DNA of 5,416 nucleotides from Moraxellaceae bacterium. GTDB taxonomy: Bacteria; Pseudomonadota; Gammaproteobacteria; Pseudomonadales; Moraxellaceae. The stretch lies in NCBI GenBank assembly GCA_003543245.1, contig DPJB01000025.1, forward strand, positions 273,384 to 278,799. Direction: 5' to 3'. The position numbers were made by a program, and so were the translations under genes. This document shows, piece by piece, positions 1-5,251 of the stretch (position 1 is the stretch's first letter; every line of letters begins with the position of its first letter). The notes under the pieces are model-generated. The model was not told the origin of the DNA. It searched no databases and worked only from the letters and a program-made list of their open reading frames with translations.

Positions 1-651
1 CGCGGCATGCGCGGCTGCTATGTGTATTTCACCGACCGCGAAACAGCCGATTTCTTCCGCTCACGGTTGACGGGAATGCGATCAGAAGCGGCCGCAACAA
101 GTGCAGTCGCGGCTATTGCTACAACACAGACATCTCCGCTGCCCGAAGCCGCCAACGAACCAACGCTCACGCTGCTCACCCGCGAACAGGCACGCACCAC
201 CGAACGCACCGTGCCCATGTTCTCGCTCAAGATCGCCGCCGGCACTTTCTCCGGCACGCAGTCACTGGAAGACGAAGCCGAGCACTGGGTGCAACTGCCA
301 GAAGGCTTTGCCGTCACGCCGGGTATGTTCGTGGCGCAAGTCATCGGCGAATCCATGAACAAGCGCATCCCCAACGGCGCCTGGTGTCTGTTCCGCGCCA
401 ATCCCGCTGGCTCGCGTCAGGGCAAGATTGTGCTGGTGCAGCACCGCGACGTAACCGACCCAGAAACGGGCGGCAGCTACACGGTCAAACGCTACCAGAG
501 CGAGAAGCAGGGTGATGGTGAAGGCTGGCAGCACGAGCGCATCACGTTGATGCCGGTGTCGAGTGATACGCAGTATCAGCCGCTGGTGTTGGTGCCGAAG
601 GATGAGGGTGCGGTGAGGGTGGTGGCGGAGTGGATAGCTGTGGTTGGATAG
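1..651 (+). CDS. C-terminal part of a DUF2075-type helicase fused to a LexA-like S24 peptidase domain (5' end outside window)
   Basis: The reading frame is open from base 1 and ends with TAG at 649-651, so this is a 216-codon fragment; the ATG at 7 is internal. The first residues (RGMRGCYVYFTD, then an FFRSRL segment) match the last motif of DUF2075/Schlafen-like DNA/RNA helicases, which is normally preceded by a TRGM-type motif. An Ala/Thr/Pro-rich linker of about 50 residues follows, then an S24 (LexA/UmuD/phage repressor) domain. The domain has an Ala-Gly pair at 238-243 in an IAAG context resembling the LexA cleavage site. The likely nucleophile Ser is at 352-354 (GESM) and the general-base Lys at 487-489 (YTVKRY). 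The family suggests RecA-stimulated or stress-triggered self-cleavage that would release the helicase part; that is inference. It is GC-rich, unlike the next two genes. The domain calls are good, but the cellular role is unknown. It could be part of a defence locus. Confidence 0.82.
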   Translation, partial: RGMRGCYVYFTDRETADFFRSRLTGMRSEAAATSAVAAIATTQTSPLPEAANEPTLTLLTREQARTTERTVPMFSLKIAAGTFSGTQSLEDEAEHWVQLPEGFAVTPGMFVAQVIGESMNKRIPNGAWCLFRANPAGSRQGKIVLVQHRDVTDPETGGSYTVKRYQSEKQGDGEGWQHERITLMPVSSDTQYQPLVLVPKDEGAVRVVAEWIAVVG

Positions 652-723
652 TTGGAGGTCAATTGATGTAGGGTTGTATGGGCTAGTGTCTAGCTATCGT
701 GCCTGTACTCGCTATTGTTTGCC

Positions 724-753
724 TTGAGATGGAGTGGTATCTCACTTTATCTT
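724..753 (+). promoter_or_regulatory. Candidate sigma70 promoter for the DGQHR-HEPN operon
   Basis: TTGAGA at 724-729 (5 of 6 to consensus) and TATCTT at 748-753 (4 of 6) are separated by 18 bases. They lie about 55 bases before the start codon at 807. No terminator is visible between the upstream gene and this site, so read-through from the helicase gene is also possible. This is a motif match by eye only. Confidence 0.4.
725..744. promoter_or_regulatory. Inverted repeat overlapping the candidate -35 element
   Basis: TGAGAT (725-730) and ATCTCA (739-744) are perfect 6-base inverted arms with an 8-base centre. They overlap the -35 box and spacer of the candidate promoter, so a repressor bound here could block transcription of the operon. 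No dedicated regulator gene sits next to it. The S24-fusion protein lacks a recognisable HTH in the visible part. Confidence 0.3.
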
Positions 754-806
754 TGGTCTAGAACCACTAGAGAATTAATTTGAATTCCCATTGAGGATCC
801 TATGCT

Positions 807-1976
807 ATGAAGGTTGCTTCCTGTCTGCATGACAACAGAATTAATGCTCATAATGTTCTGATAGAGATTTCTATTGGTGATTATGAGGCAATGGTGAAGC
901 CTGTATTGGATAAAAATGAGTTTCAGAGAAAGAGAGTGCGCTCATCCAAAACAGTTTATTCATTGCTGAGGAGCGACTTAACAAAACAATGTGTTATTCC
1001 GCCGGTGGTCCTTGCCCTTACATCGAGTGTTGGTGATTTTGATATAAATGACACGGATGGATTTGAGGCATTTTTGGGAGTGAATCAAGAGCATTTGGTT
1101 ATTCTTGATGGTCTGCAGCGTACCCATACTATTCTCGATCTCGTTCAAGAACTGCGAGCGTCAAGTGATGAGCAGACACTGCGATCTGTATTGGGGACAA
1201 AAATTAGGGCGGAAATATATGTCGGCATAAATCGTATAGGAATTCTCTATAGAATGCTGACGTTAAATACCGGGCAGACTCCTATGTCCTTGCGTCAACA
1301 GATTGAGATTCTTTATCTGGATTATCTTGATGAAAATATTTCAGGTGTAGAGCTGATTAGAGAGGTTGATGGTCGGGCGGTTACTCGGCCTGAGCAGTAT
1401 ATCTTTAAGGATATGGTTGAGGGTTTTAATTCGTATTTGGATAGAGATGAGCTCCCTATAGATAAGTCTGATATTTTGGAAAATATCAGTAGTTTGGAGA
1501 AGCTTTCTAAAGAAAATCAGGAAGCTGATATTTTTAAAGGATATGTAGAAGCATTCTCAAGTCTTGTTTGTAGATTTGACGAACTTCTTGGCGGTCTTGT
1601 GTTGTCAGAGGATTATATTGAGAAAAACTCAAGCCCATTCGGTGAGAGTGTTCAAAAGATTTTTAAGAAGCCGCAGGCAATGTCTGGATTTGGCGCTGCG
1701 ATGGGTAAGCTTATTGATGCCGGGGTCGTGGGCGGTTTTGATTCTGTGAAGGCTGAAATTTCTCAGATTGAAATTAATGATGGATCTGCGTTCTTGGAGG
1801 AGATTAATAATTCGCTTGATTGGTTGAAAAATAATACGAAAAAGATAGGTAATGCGCAGAGAACATTTTTTACTTACTTTTTTAGGGATCTTCTAAATAG
1901 AGAAAGTGATGCGTTTAGATGTCCAGTAGATGCCGCAAAAAGTGGGCTGAGAAAGTATCAGGCACAGAACATGTAG
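807..1976 (+). CDS. DGQHR/DUF262-like (ParB-superfamily-like) protein, first gene of an AT-rich two-gene cassette
   Basis: This is a 389-residue protein. An in-frame TGA at 792 and a ribosome binding site GAGGA at 793-797, nine bases before the ATG, fix the start. Residues 98-109 read VILDGLQRTHTI, which resembles the DGQHR motif of DndB/DpdB-like proteins and the DGQQR motif of DUF262 (GmrSD) proteins. Residues 154-166 (NTGQTPMSLRQQ) resemble the conserved segment that follows in those families (N-T-x-G/Q-x-P-L/M-S). These families have a ParB/sulfiredoxin-like fold; some bind nucleotides or act on modified DNA. The motif departs from both canonical forms, with Leu in the third position. The C-terminal half (about 200-389) is mostly helical and I do not recognise it. 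It is AT-rich compared with the flanks, a sign of transfer. The next gene starts nine bases after its stop, so the two are almost certainly co-transcribed. Exact activity is unknown. Confidence 0.75.
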   Translation: MKVASCLHDNRINAHNVLIEISIGDYEAMVKPVLDKNEFQRKRVRSSKTVYSLLRSDLTKQCVIPPVVLALTSSVGDFDINDTDGFEAFLGVNQEHLVILDGLQRTHTILDLVQELRASSDEQTLRSVLGTKIRAEIYVGINRIGILYRMLTLNTGQTPMSLRQQIEILYLDYLDENISGVELIREVDGRAVTRPEQYIFKDMVEGFNSYLDRDELPIDKSDILENISSLEKLSKENQEADIFKGYVEAFSSLVCRFDELLGGLVLSEDYIEKNSSPFGESVQKIFKKPQAMSGFGAAMGKLIDAGVVGGFDSVKAEISQIEINDGSAFLEEINNSLDWLKNNTKKIGNAQRTFFTYFFRDLLNRESDAFRCPVDAAKSGLRKYQAQNM

Positions 1977-1985
1977 GCGTAAAAA

Positions 1986-3089
1986 ATGATTATCAGGGCG
2001 GCAAGTGAGGATGGGGGAGTTCAGTTCTTAGATGTTTTTTTTAGGGAGGGTGCCTTTTGGCTTACCGATAAATCAGGGTGGGAGGTCGAGGTTGAGTGTC
2101 CTCTGGATTTGGATGCTGAGTTTTCTGATAAGCAATTTAGTGTGTTCTATTTTTCAAAGTTTAATTTGAAGGAAAATAGTATTTACCAAGTTGTAGATGG
2201 GTTATCTAATAAGAGAATTGGCTGGCTAATTCCCGTGGCAGCACTTTCGTCGAACTTGCATGATTTTTCAAATAACCCACACTTTCTGCGCTACGCATAT
2301 AAGGCAATAGAAGGCGCATTGCACGGTGTTAGTGATGATATTTATACAAGGCGTCCAAATATTGTTGATGGGCGTGGGTTGTTACTGTCAGATATATTTC
2401 ATGAGAATACTGCTCTTCTAGTTATTAGTCATGAAACGCTTGTTGAAGGGGTTGTTTTTGATTTTTTAAGGGCGGTTCCGTCTTTTGCCAGGTATGGATA
2501 TTTCCCGTTACGGGAGTCTGATCCTACGTCAATAGACTTATTGGTGGATGAGCCTGATGGCGACAAGTTGAAAATATACCTTACCTCTAATGATTTATCG
2601 GAAAACAAAATAATTGAGTCTCTTTTGTTGTCTCTTGCGTCGAGCGCCAAGAATCCCGTTATGAAGTTTTTCTATTTATACCAAATTGTTGAGCTCTTGA
2701 TTGAAAGGATATTTGCCCTGGAGCAGCGGCGGGTTGCTCAGTATATTGCGGCTGCAATTGATGATTCTGCGAAAGTAAAGGATGCGATTGAGAGGGTTCA
2801 ATCAAATCTTGCTGAGAAAAAGAGGCTTTCGGTGCTTGTTGAGAGGTATTCTAAGGTTGGTAGTGATTTGACGGATCTAAGAATTGTCTGCAATGATTTA
2901 TTGGTTGCATTGGGAATGGAGCAGCACCCAGGATTCGAGTCTTACTTCTATTCGATAAGGAATTTTATCTTTCATCAGTATAGAAATTTTCCGGATCCAC
3001 ATTTGTCTAAGCTCGATAGGGTTTCTGAAGAATTTCTAAAAATATTGCCATCCATGCTTTCCAGGTTTGTTGCAAATCAAGATGACTGA
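1986..3089 (+). CDS. Protein with a C-terminal HEPN-like domain, candidate RNase effector
   Basis: This is a 367-residue protein. The ATG lies nine bases after the upstream stop codon, and the weak AGG at 1975-1977 suggests translational coupling. The N-terminal ~200 residues are mixed alpha/beta and unrecognised. From about 205 to 360 the protein is helical. A segment at 224-243 (NPVMKFFYLYQIVELLIERI) is typical of the first long helix of large HEPN domains (ApeA-like). R325-N326-x3-H330 (codons 2958-2975), inside YSIRNFIFHQYR, is an exact HEPN RNxxxH active-site motif near the C-terminus. HEPN proteins are commonly metal-independent RNases in toxin-antitoxin and phage-defence systems. The partner upstream could sense, modify or restrain it; that is inference. 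AT-rich, like its partner. No signal peptide or membrane segment is apparent. A non-catalytic HEPN role cannot be excluded. Confidence 0.75.
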   Translation: MIIRAASEDGGVQFLDVFFREGAFWLTDKSGWEVEVECPLDLDAEFSDKQFSVFYFSKFNLKENSIYQVVDGLSNKRIGWLIPVAALSSNLHDFSNNPHFLRYAYKAIEGALHGVSDDIYTRRPNIVDGRGLLLSDIFHENTALLVISHETLVEGVVFDFLRAVPSFARYGYFPLRESDPTSIDLLVDEPDGDKLKIYLTSNDLSENKIIESLLLSLASSAKNPVMKFFYLYQIVELLIERIFALEQRRVAQYIAAAIDDSAKVKDAIERVQSNLAEKKRLSVLVERYSKVGSDLTDLRIVCNDLLVALGMEQHPGFESYFYSIRNFIFHQYRNFPDPHLSKLDRVSEEFLKILPSMLSRFVANQDD

Positions 3090-3119
3090 TAAAAAGTCGC
3101 AATATTGAGTGTGTCAAGT

Positions 3120-3147
3120 AAAAAGCCCCGCATTCGCGGGGCTTTTT
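3120..3147. terminator. Bidirectional rho-independent terminator between the HEPN gene and the acnB fragment
   Basis: Arms AAAAAGCCCCGC (3120-3131) and GCGGGGCTTTTT (3136-3147) pair fully around an ATTC loop, with an A-tract on one side and a T-tract on the other. It can stop plus-strand transcription from the HEPN gene 30 bases upstream and minus-strand transcription from the acnB side. It is closely related to the hairpin at 4860-4887, so it probably arrived as part of the duplicated acnB end. Confidence 0.92.
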
Positions 3148-3167
3148 ATTTCAACTGCTACTGCAAC

Positions 3168-3506
3168 TTAAGCCAGCTGCGCCACATTGATCTTGCCAGC
3201 CTGATCCGTGTATTCGGTCATGCGGTCAAAGTTCAGGTAGCGGTAGATGTCGGCAGACATGCTGTCGATCTGCTTGGCGTACACCATGTATTCCTCAACG
3301 GTTGGCAGCTTGCCCAGTACCGCGGCCACAGAAGCGAGTTCTGCAGAGGCCAGGTACACGTTGGCACCCTGGCCCAGACGGTTCGGGAAGTTACGCGTAG
3401 AGGTGGACACGCAGGTCGTGTTCGGTGCCACATGTGCCTGGTTACCCATGCACAGCGAGCAGCAGGGCATTTCGGTGTGGGCACCGGCGCGGCCGGAGAT
3501 ATTAAA
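3168..3506 (-). pseudogene. acnB: Truncated copy of the acnB 3' end
   Basis: The minus strand encodes the last ~110 residues of aconitase B, ending in INVAQLA and TAA (3168-3170). It carries two of the three Fe-S cysteines (codons 3459-3461 and 3450-3452) but not the third, nor most of the enzyme. Over 3168-3500 it matches 4913-5245 with no gaps and 15 mismatches. Homology fades at 3501-3506, where the frame runs into unrelated sequence. The open frame continues to a GTG at 3554, giving a chimeric ORF with no convincing ribosome binding site. Missense differences from the other copy include Gly to Cys beside an Fe-S cysteine (3462-3464), Arg to His twice (3432-3434 and 3477-3479), and Tyr to Ser (3495-3497). 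It cannot make a functional aconitase and is best read as a recombination remnant. Confidence 0.9.
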
Positions 3507-3744
3507 TTTTTTCGTGCCTAAGGGGCTATTGTGTTGGGGTGCGATTTCCGGCACTTCTCTTTTTTAAGGAGGTGTGCCAGCGCCATGCTTTGAGGTGCCA
3601 GAGGAAACAATTCGCGTCGACGGCATGTTGAAAGATAAGGGCCCAGCAAGCGCCGGGCCGCTATCTGTCTACGCAGTAGGTGCGTCATTTTGTGCCCTAG
3701 CTAGAGGGTTTTTTGCAGAGCTGTATTTTTGAGCTGATTAGCTC
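3507..3744. other. Region with no convincing gene beyond the broken acnB end
   Basis: No protein-coding gene can be supported here. It contains a strong Shine-Dalgarno-like AAGGAGGT at 3566-3573 that is not followed by a usable reading frame, an 8-base CTAGCTAG at 3697-3704, and the minus-strand terminator described separately. It may be the decayed edge of the inserted block. Confidence 0.5.
3630..3659 (-). terminator. Minus-strand rho-independent terminator of the small membrane-protein gene
   Basis: Read on the minus strand, GGCCCGGC (3659-3652) pairs with GCTGGGCC (3647-3640) around a GCTT loop with one G-T wobble. It is followed by the T-rich CTTATCTTTC. It lies about 85 bases past the stop codon at 3745, on the correct strand for that gene. 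The weak T-tract lowers certainty. Confidence 0.6.
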
Positions 3745-3942
3745 CTAGCGCGCATTTGCGATTGCTGCGCCGAGCAGTACTCCTGCAGCAATGCAGCACA
3801 CTCCTAGCAGGAAGTCGCCATTGCGGTCCACTATGCGGTCAATTACATCCTGAGATGGCGTGGGAAACTGAAAAAGAGCGTCGCCGATCCTGATGCTGGT
3901 CATGCGACCAGTGTCAATCGGCGAAAGCAGGTTCGTACTCAT
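3745..3942 (-). CDS. Small predicted membrane protein, 65 residues, function unknown
   Basis: The ATG at 3942-3940 is chosen because TTGGAG (3956-3951 on the minus strand) sits eight bases before it; an upstream GTG at 3972 has no such site. The protein starts MSTNLLSPID and has a polar N-terminal ~45 residues. It ends with one hydrophobic stretch, FLLGVCCIAAGVLLGAAIA, followed by NAR, so a single C-terminal transmembrane segment is likely. I do not recognise the family. The gene is divergent from the XRE regulator and has its own well-formed promoter, operator-like repeat and terminator, which supports it being real. A small membrane toxin controlled by the regulator is one possibility, and a phage-like accessory protein another; neither is shown by the sequence. 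Confidence 0.7.
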   Translation of the reverse strand: MSTNLLSPIDTGRMTSIRIGDALFQFPTPSQDVIDRIVDRNGDFLLGVCCIAAGVLLGAAIANAR

Positions 3943-3965
3943 GGTTATTACTCCAACGTTGTTAA

Positions 3966-3979
3966 CGCCCACATGGGCG
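3966..3979. promoter_or_regulatory. Perfect inverted repeat near the start of the small-gene transcript
   Basis: CGCCCA (3966-3971) and TGGGCG (3974-3979) flank a two-base centre. On the minus strand the site lies just downstream of the -10 box, at about the expected transcription start. It could be a second operator site rather than a hairpin, since a two-base loop is too tight for RNA. Confidence 0.35.
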
Positions 3980-3986
3980 CGAAGTA

Positions 3987-4016
3987 TTTATACCTCCAAA
4001 ACAGAGGTAACGTCAA
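3987..4016 (-). promoter_or_regulatory. Sigma70-type promoter of the small membrane-protein gene
   Basis: On the minus strand TTGACG (4016-4011, 5 of 6 to consensus) and TATAAA (3992-3987, 5 of 6) are 18 bases apart. They are correctly placed about 45 bases before the ATG at 3942. This is the best promoter in the window. Confidence 0.7.
3991..4009. promoter_or_regulatory. Operator-like inverted repeat inside the promoter spacer
   Basis: TACCTC (3991-3996) and GAGGTA (4004-4009) are perfect 6-base arms around a 7-base centre. The site fills the spacer between the -35 and -10 boxes of the minus-strand promoter and lies upstream of the divergent XRE gene. A dimeric XRE repressor bound here would block that promoter and might also control its own gene. 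The binding protein is inferred from position only. Confidence 0.5.
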
Positions 4017-4028
4017 ATGGGAGGTGAT

Positions 4029-4061
4029 ATGAAGGTAGAGGCAACTCCTTCTTGGCGGTAA
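4029..4061 (+). CDS. Possible 10-residue leader peptide ahead of the XRE gene
   Basis: ATG at 4029 begins the mini-frame MKVEATPSWR, ending in TAA at 4059-4061, 34 bases before the XRE start. It is preceded by GGAGGTGAT (4020-4028), a nine-base match to the 16S anti-Shine-Dalgarno complement, much stronger than the XRE gene's own site. The spacing from GGAGG to ATG is only four bases. It could be a leader peptide that tunes XRE translation or a relic of an older start; chance is possible. Confidence 0.25.
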   Translation: MKVEATPSWR

Positions 4062-4095
4062 ACTTATCGATTTCAGCAGTCCCTCGAGGTTGGAC

Positions 4096-4854
4096 ATGTT
4101 TAGCATCTGGAGCCCGACTCCACAGGTCGCATATCCCGAAATTGTCGGAGCAGTTCTTGCCAAACGAAGAGAGCTCCTCGAGCTCAGTCAGGCGGGGCTA
4201 GCTCGGGCGAAAGGCGTAGGAATGTCGCAGGCACCAATTGGCAAGATTGAGCTCGGCAAGACGATTTGTGCGGTGGATCACTTGTATCGCATGGCGCCAG
4301 CTTTGGGGCTAAAGCCCGCAGACATCATTGGCGAGGCAGATGCACATGCCGATGCTGCAACAGCCCTGGGCTTTGATGTTGTGGCTGTGTTTAAGGATGC
4401 GAAGGAGGAGCTGGGGCCGGGCAGCGCATTACGGATCCTGAGGCCAATGCTTTATCCCACCATTATTCTTGGGCCGAGGGCATGGGCCGTGTTGCACGCG
4501 CAGTTTGAAGTATGGAATGAGGTTTTTCAGAGAATTGACATGGAAAGTGAGGAGGCGAGCCGTATCGGCGATCAGGTGCCTCGCTTGACTTGGAGTACGC
4601 TGGAACTAGTGATGCTCGAGTATTACGAGCATAGGGATTATAAAGAAGCCATCAAGCAATTGATGACTGAAGTTCGACGGGTCGGTCGCGATATCAATGA
4701 GGATGAGGCGAACGCCCTCATTGAAGAAAGTAAGCATGTAGACATTGAGGAGCTGATACGTGTTTATGAGCGGATTGCGAATGAAGCTTCGAGTGAAGAT
4801 GCTTCTGGAACATTTAGTGCTGCGGCCAAAGTGTTAAGGCTTCCAAAGAAGTAG
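4096..4854 (+). CDS. XRE-family (Cro/CI-type HTH) transcriptional regulator
   Basis: This is a 252-residue protein. The ATG at 4096 is preferred because GAGG (4086-4089) lies six bases before it; a TTG two codons upstream is the only competing start. Residues about 14-79 form a Cro/CI-type helix-turn-helix: an AKRRELLELSQAGLARAKGV helix pair, then a recognition part with an S-x-x-x-I-x-K-I-E-L-G-K pattern (about 44-55), ending LGLKPADII. The remaining ~170 residues are mainly helical, acidic and unrecognised; they may be a dimerisation or ligand-sensing domain. It is divergent from the small membrane-protein gene, and an operator-like repeat lies between them, so it most likely represses that gene. 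Its stop is five bases from a strong terminator. GC content is closer to the acnB side than to the AT-rich operon. The DNA-binding call is good; the target and signal are inferred. Confidence 0.8.
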   Translation: MFSIWSPTPQVAYPEIVGAVLAKRRELLELSQAGLARAKGVGMSQAPIGKIELGKTICAVDHLYRMAPALGLKPADIIGEADAHADAATALGFDVVAVFKDAKEELGPGSALRILRPMLYPTIILGPRAWAVLHAQFEVWNEVFQRIDMESEEASRIGDQVPRLTWSTLELVMLEYYEHRDYKEAIKQLMTEVRRVGRDINEDEANALIEESKHVDIEELIRVYERIANEASSEDASGTFSAAAKVLRLPKK

Positions 4855-4859
4855 CAAAT

Positions 4860-4887
4860 AAAAAGCCCGGCTGTCGCCGGGCTTTTT
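4860..4887. terminator. Bidirectional rho-independent terminator between the XRE gene and acnB
   Basis: Arms AAAAAGCCCGGC (4860-4871) and GCCGGGCTTTTT (4876-4887) pair fully around a TGTC loop. It serves the convergent XRE gene (stop at 4852-4854) and acnB (stop at 4913-4915). The design and flanking bases resemble the hairpin at 3120-3147. Confidence 0.93.
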
Positions 4888-5251
4888 ATTCACCTCATTA
4901 CCGCAAGATCAATCAGGCCAGCTGCGCCACATTGATCTTGCCCGCCTGATCCGTGTACTCGGTCATGCGGTCAAAGTTCAGGTAGCGGTAGATGTCGGCA
5001 GACATGCTGTCGATCTGCTTGGCGTACACCATGTACTCCTCAACGGTGGGCAGCTTGCCGAGTACCGCGGCCACAGAAGCGAGTTCTGCAGAGGCCAGGT
5101 ACACGTTGGCACCCTGGCCCAGACGGTTCGGGAAGTTACGCGTAGAGGTAGACACGCAAGTGGTGTTCGGTGCCACACGTGCCTGGTTACCCATGCACAG
5201 CGAGCAGCCCGGCATTTCGGTGCGGGCACCGGCGCGGCCGTAGATGTTGTA
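4860..5251. repeat. Direct repeat, right copy: terminator plus acnB 3' end
   Basis: Partner of 3120-3506. Here the repeat is the natural end of an acnB gene that stays open to the window edge. Similarity stops at about 5245-5251, inside the gene, which marks the breakpoint of the other copy. Confidence 0.9.

Larger units (their letters stand above)
3120..3506. repeat. Direct repeat, left copy: terminator plus acnB 3' end
   Basis: Partner of 4860-5251. The coding part (3168-3500 against 4913-5245, constant offset 1745) is about 95.5% identical. The 3' flank and hairpin (3120-3167 against 4860-4912) are recognisably related but more diverged, with a net 5-base length difference. Both copies point the same way, so the DNA between them could be lost by homologous recombination. 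Confidence 0.9.

Noticed and set aside
758..800. XbaI, EcoRI and BamHI sites within about 43 bases, resembling a cloning polylinker
   Set aside because: The sites are spaced irregularly in AT-rich native-looking sequence and no other vector sequence is present; chance is likelier.
3481..3514. CCGGC-GCG-GCCGG hairpin followed by a T-run as a possible terminator
   Set aside because: The T-run is over ten bases from the stem, and the stem is ordinary acnB coding sequence also present in the intact copy.
3168..3554. 128-residue minus-strand frame that looks like a complete small protein
   Set aside because: It is the truncated acnB end joined to about 17 unrelated codons, with a GTG start and no good ribosome site.
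3105..3567. Plus-strand frames across the acnB fragment, repeated at 4992-5397
   Set aside because: They are shadows of the conserved minus-strand acnB coding sequence and recur simply because the DNA is duplicated.
3574..3732. 52-codon plus-strand frame starting at GTG
   Set aside because: The start abuts the Shine-Dalgarno with no spacing, the frame crosses the minus-strand terminator hairpin, and the peptide matches nothing I recognise.
3948..4163. 71-residue minus-strand frame overlapping the XRE start
   Set aside because: It covers the divergent promoter and operator region and the XRE coding start, with no ribosome site or recognisable motif.
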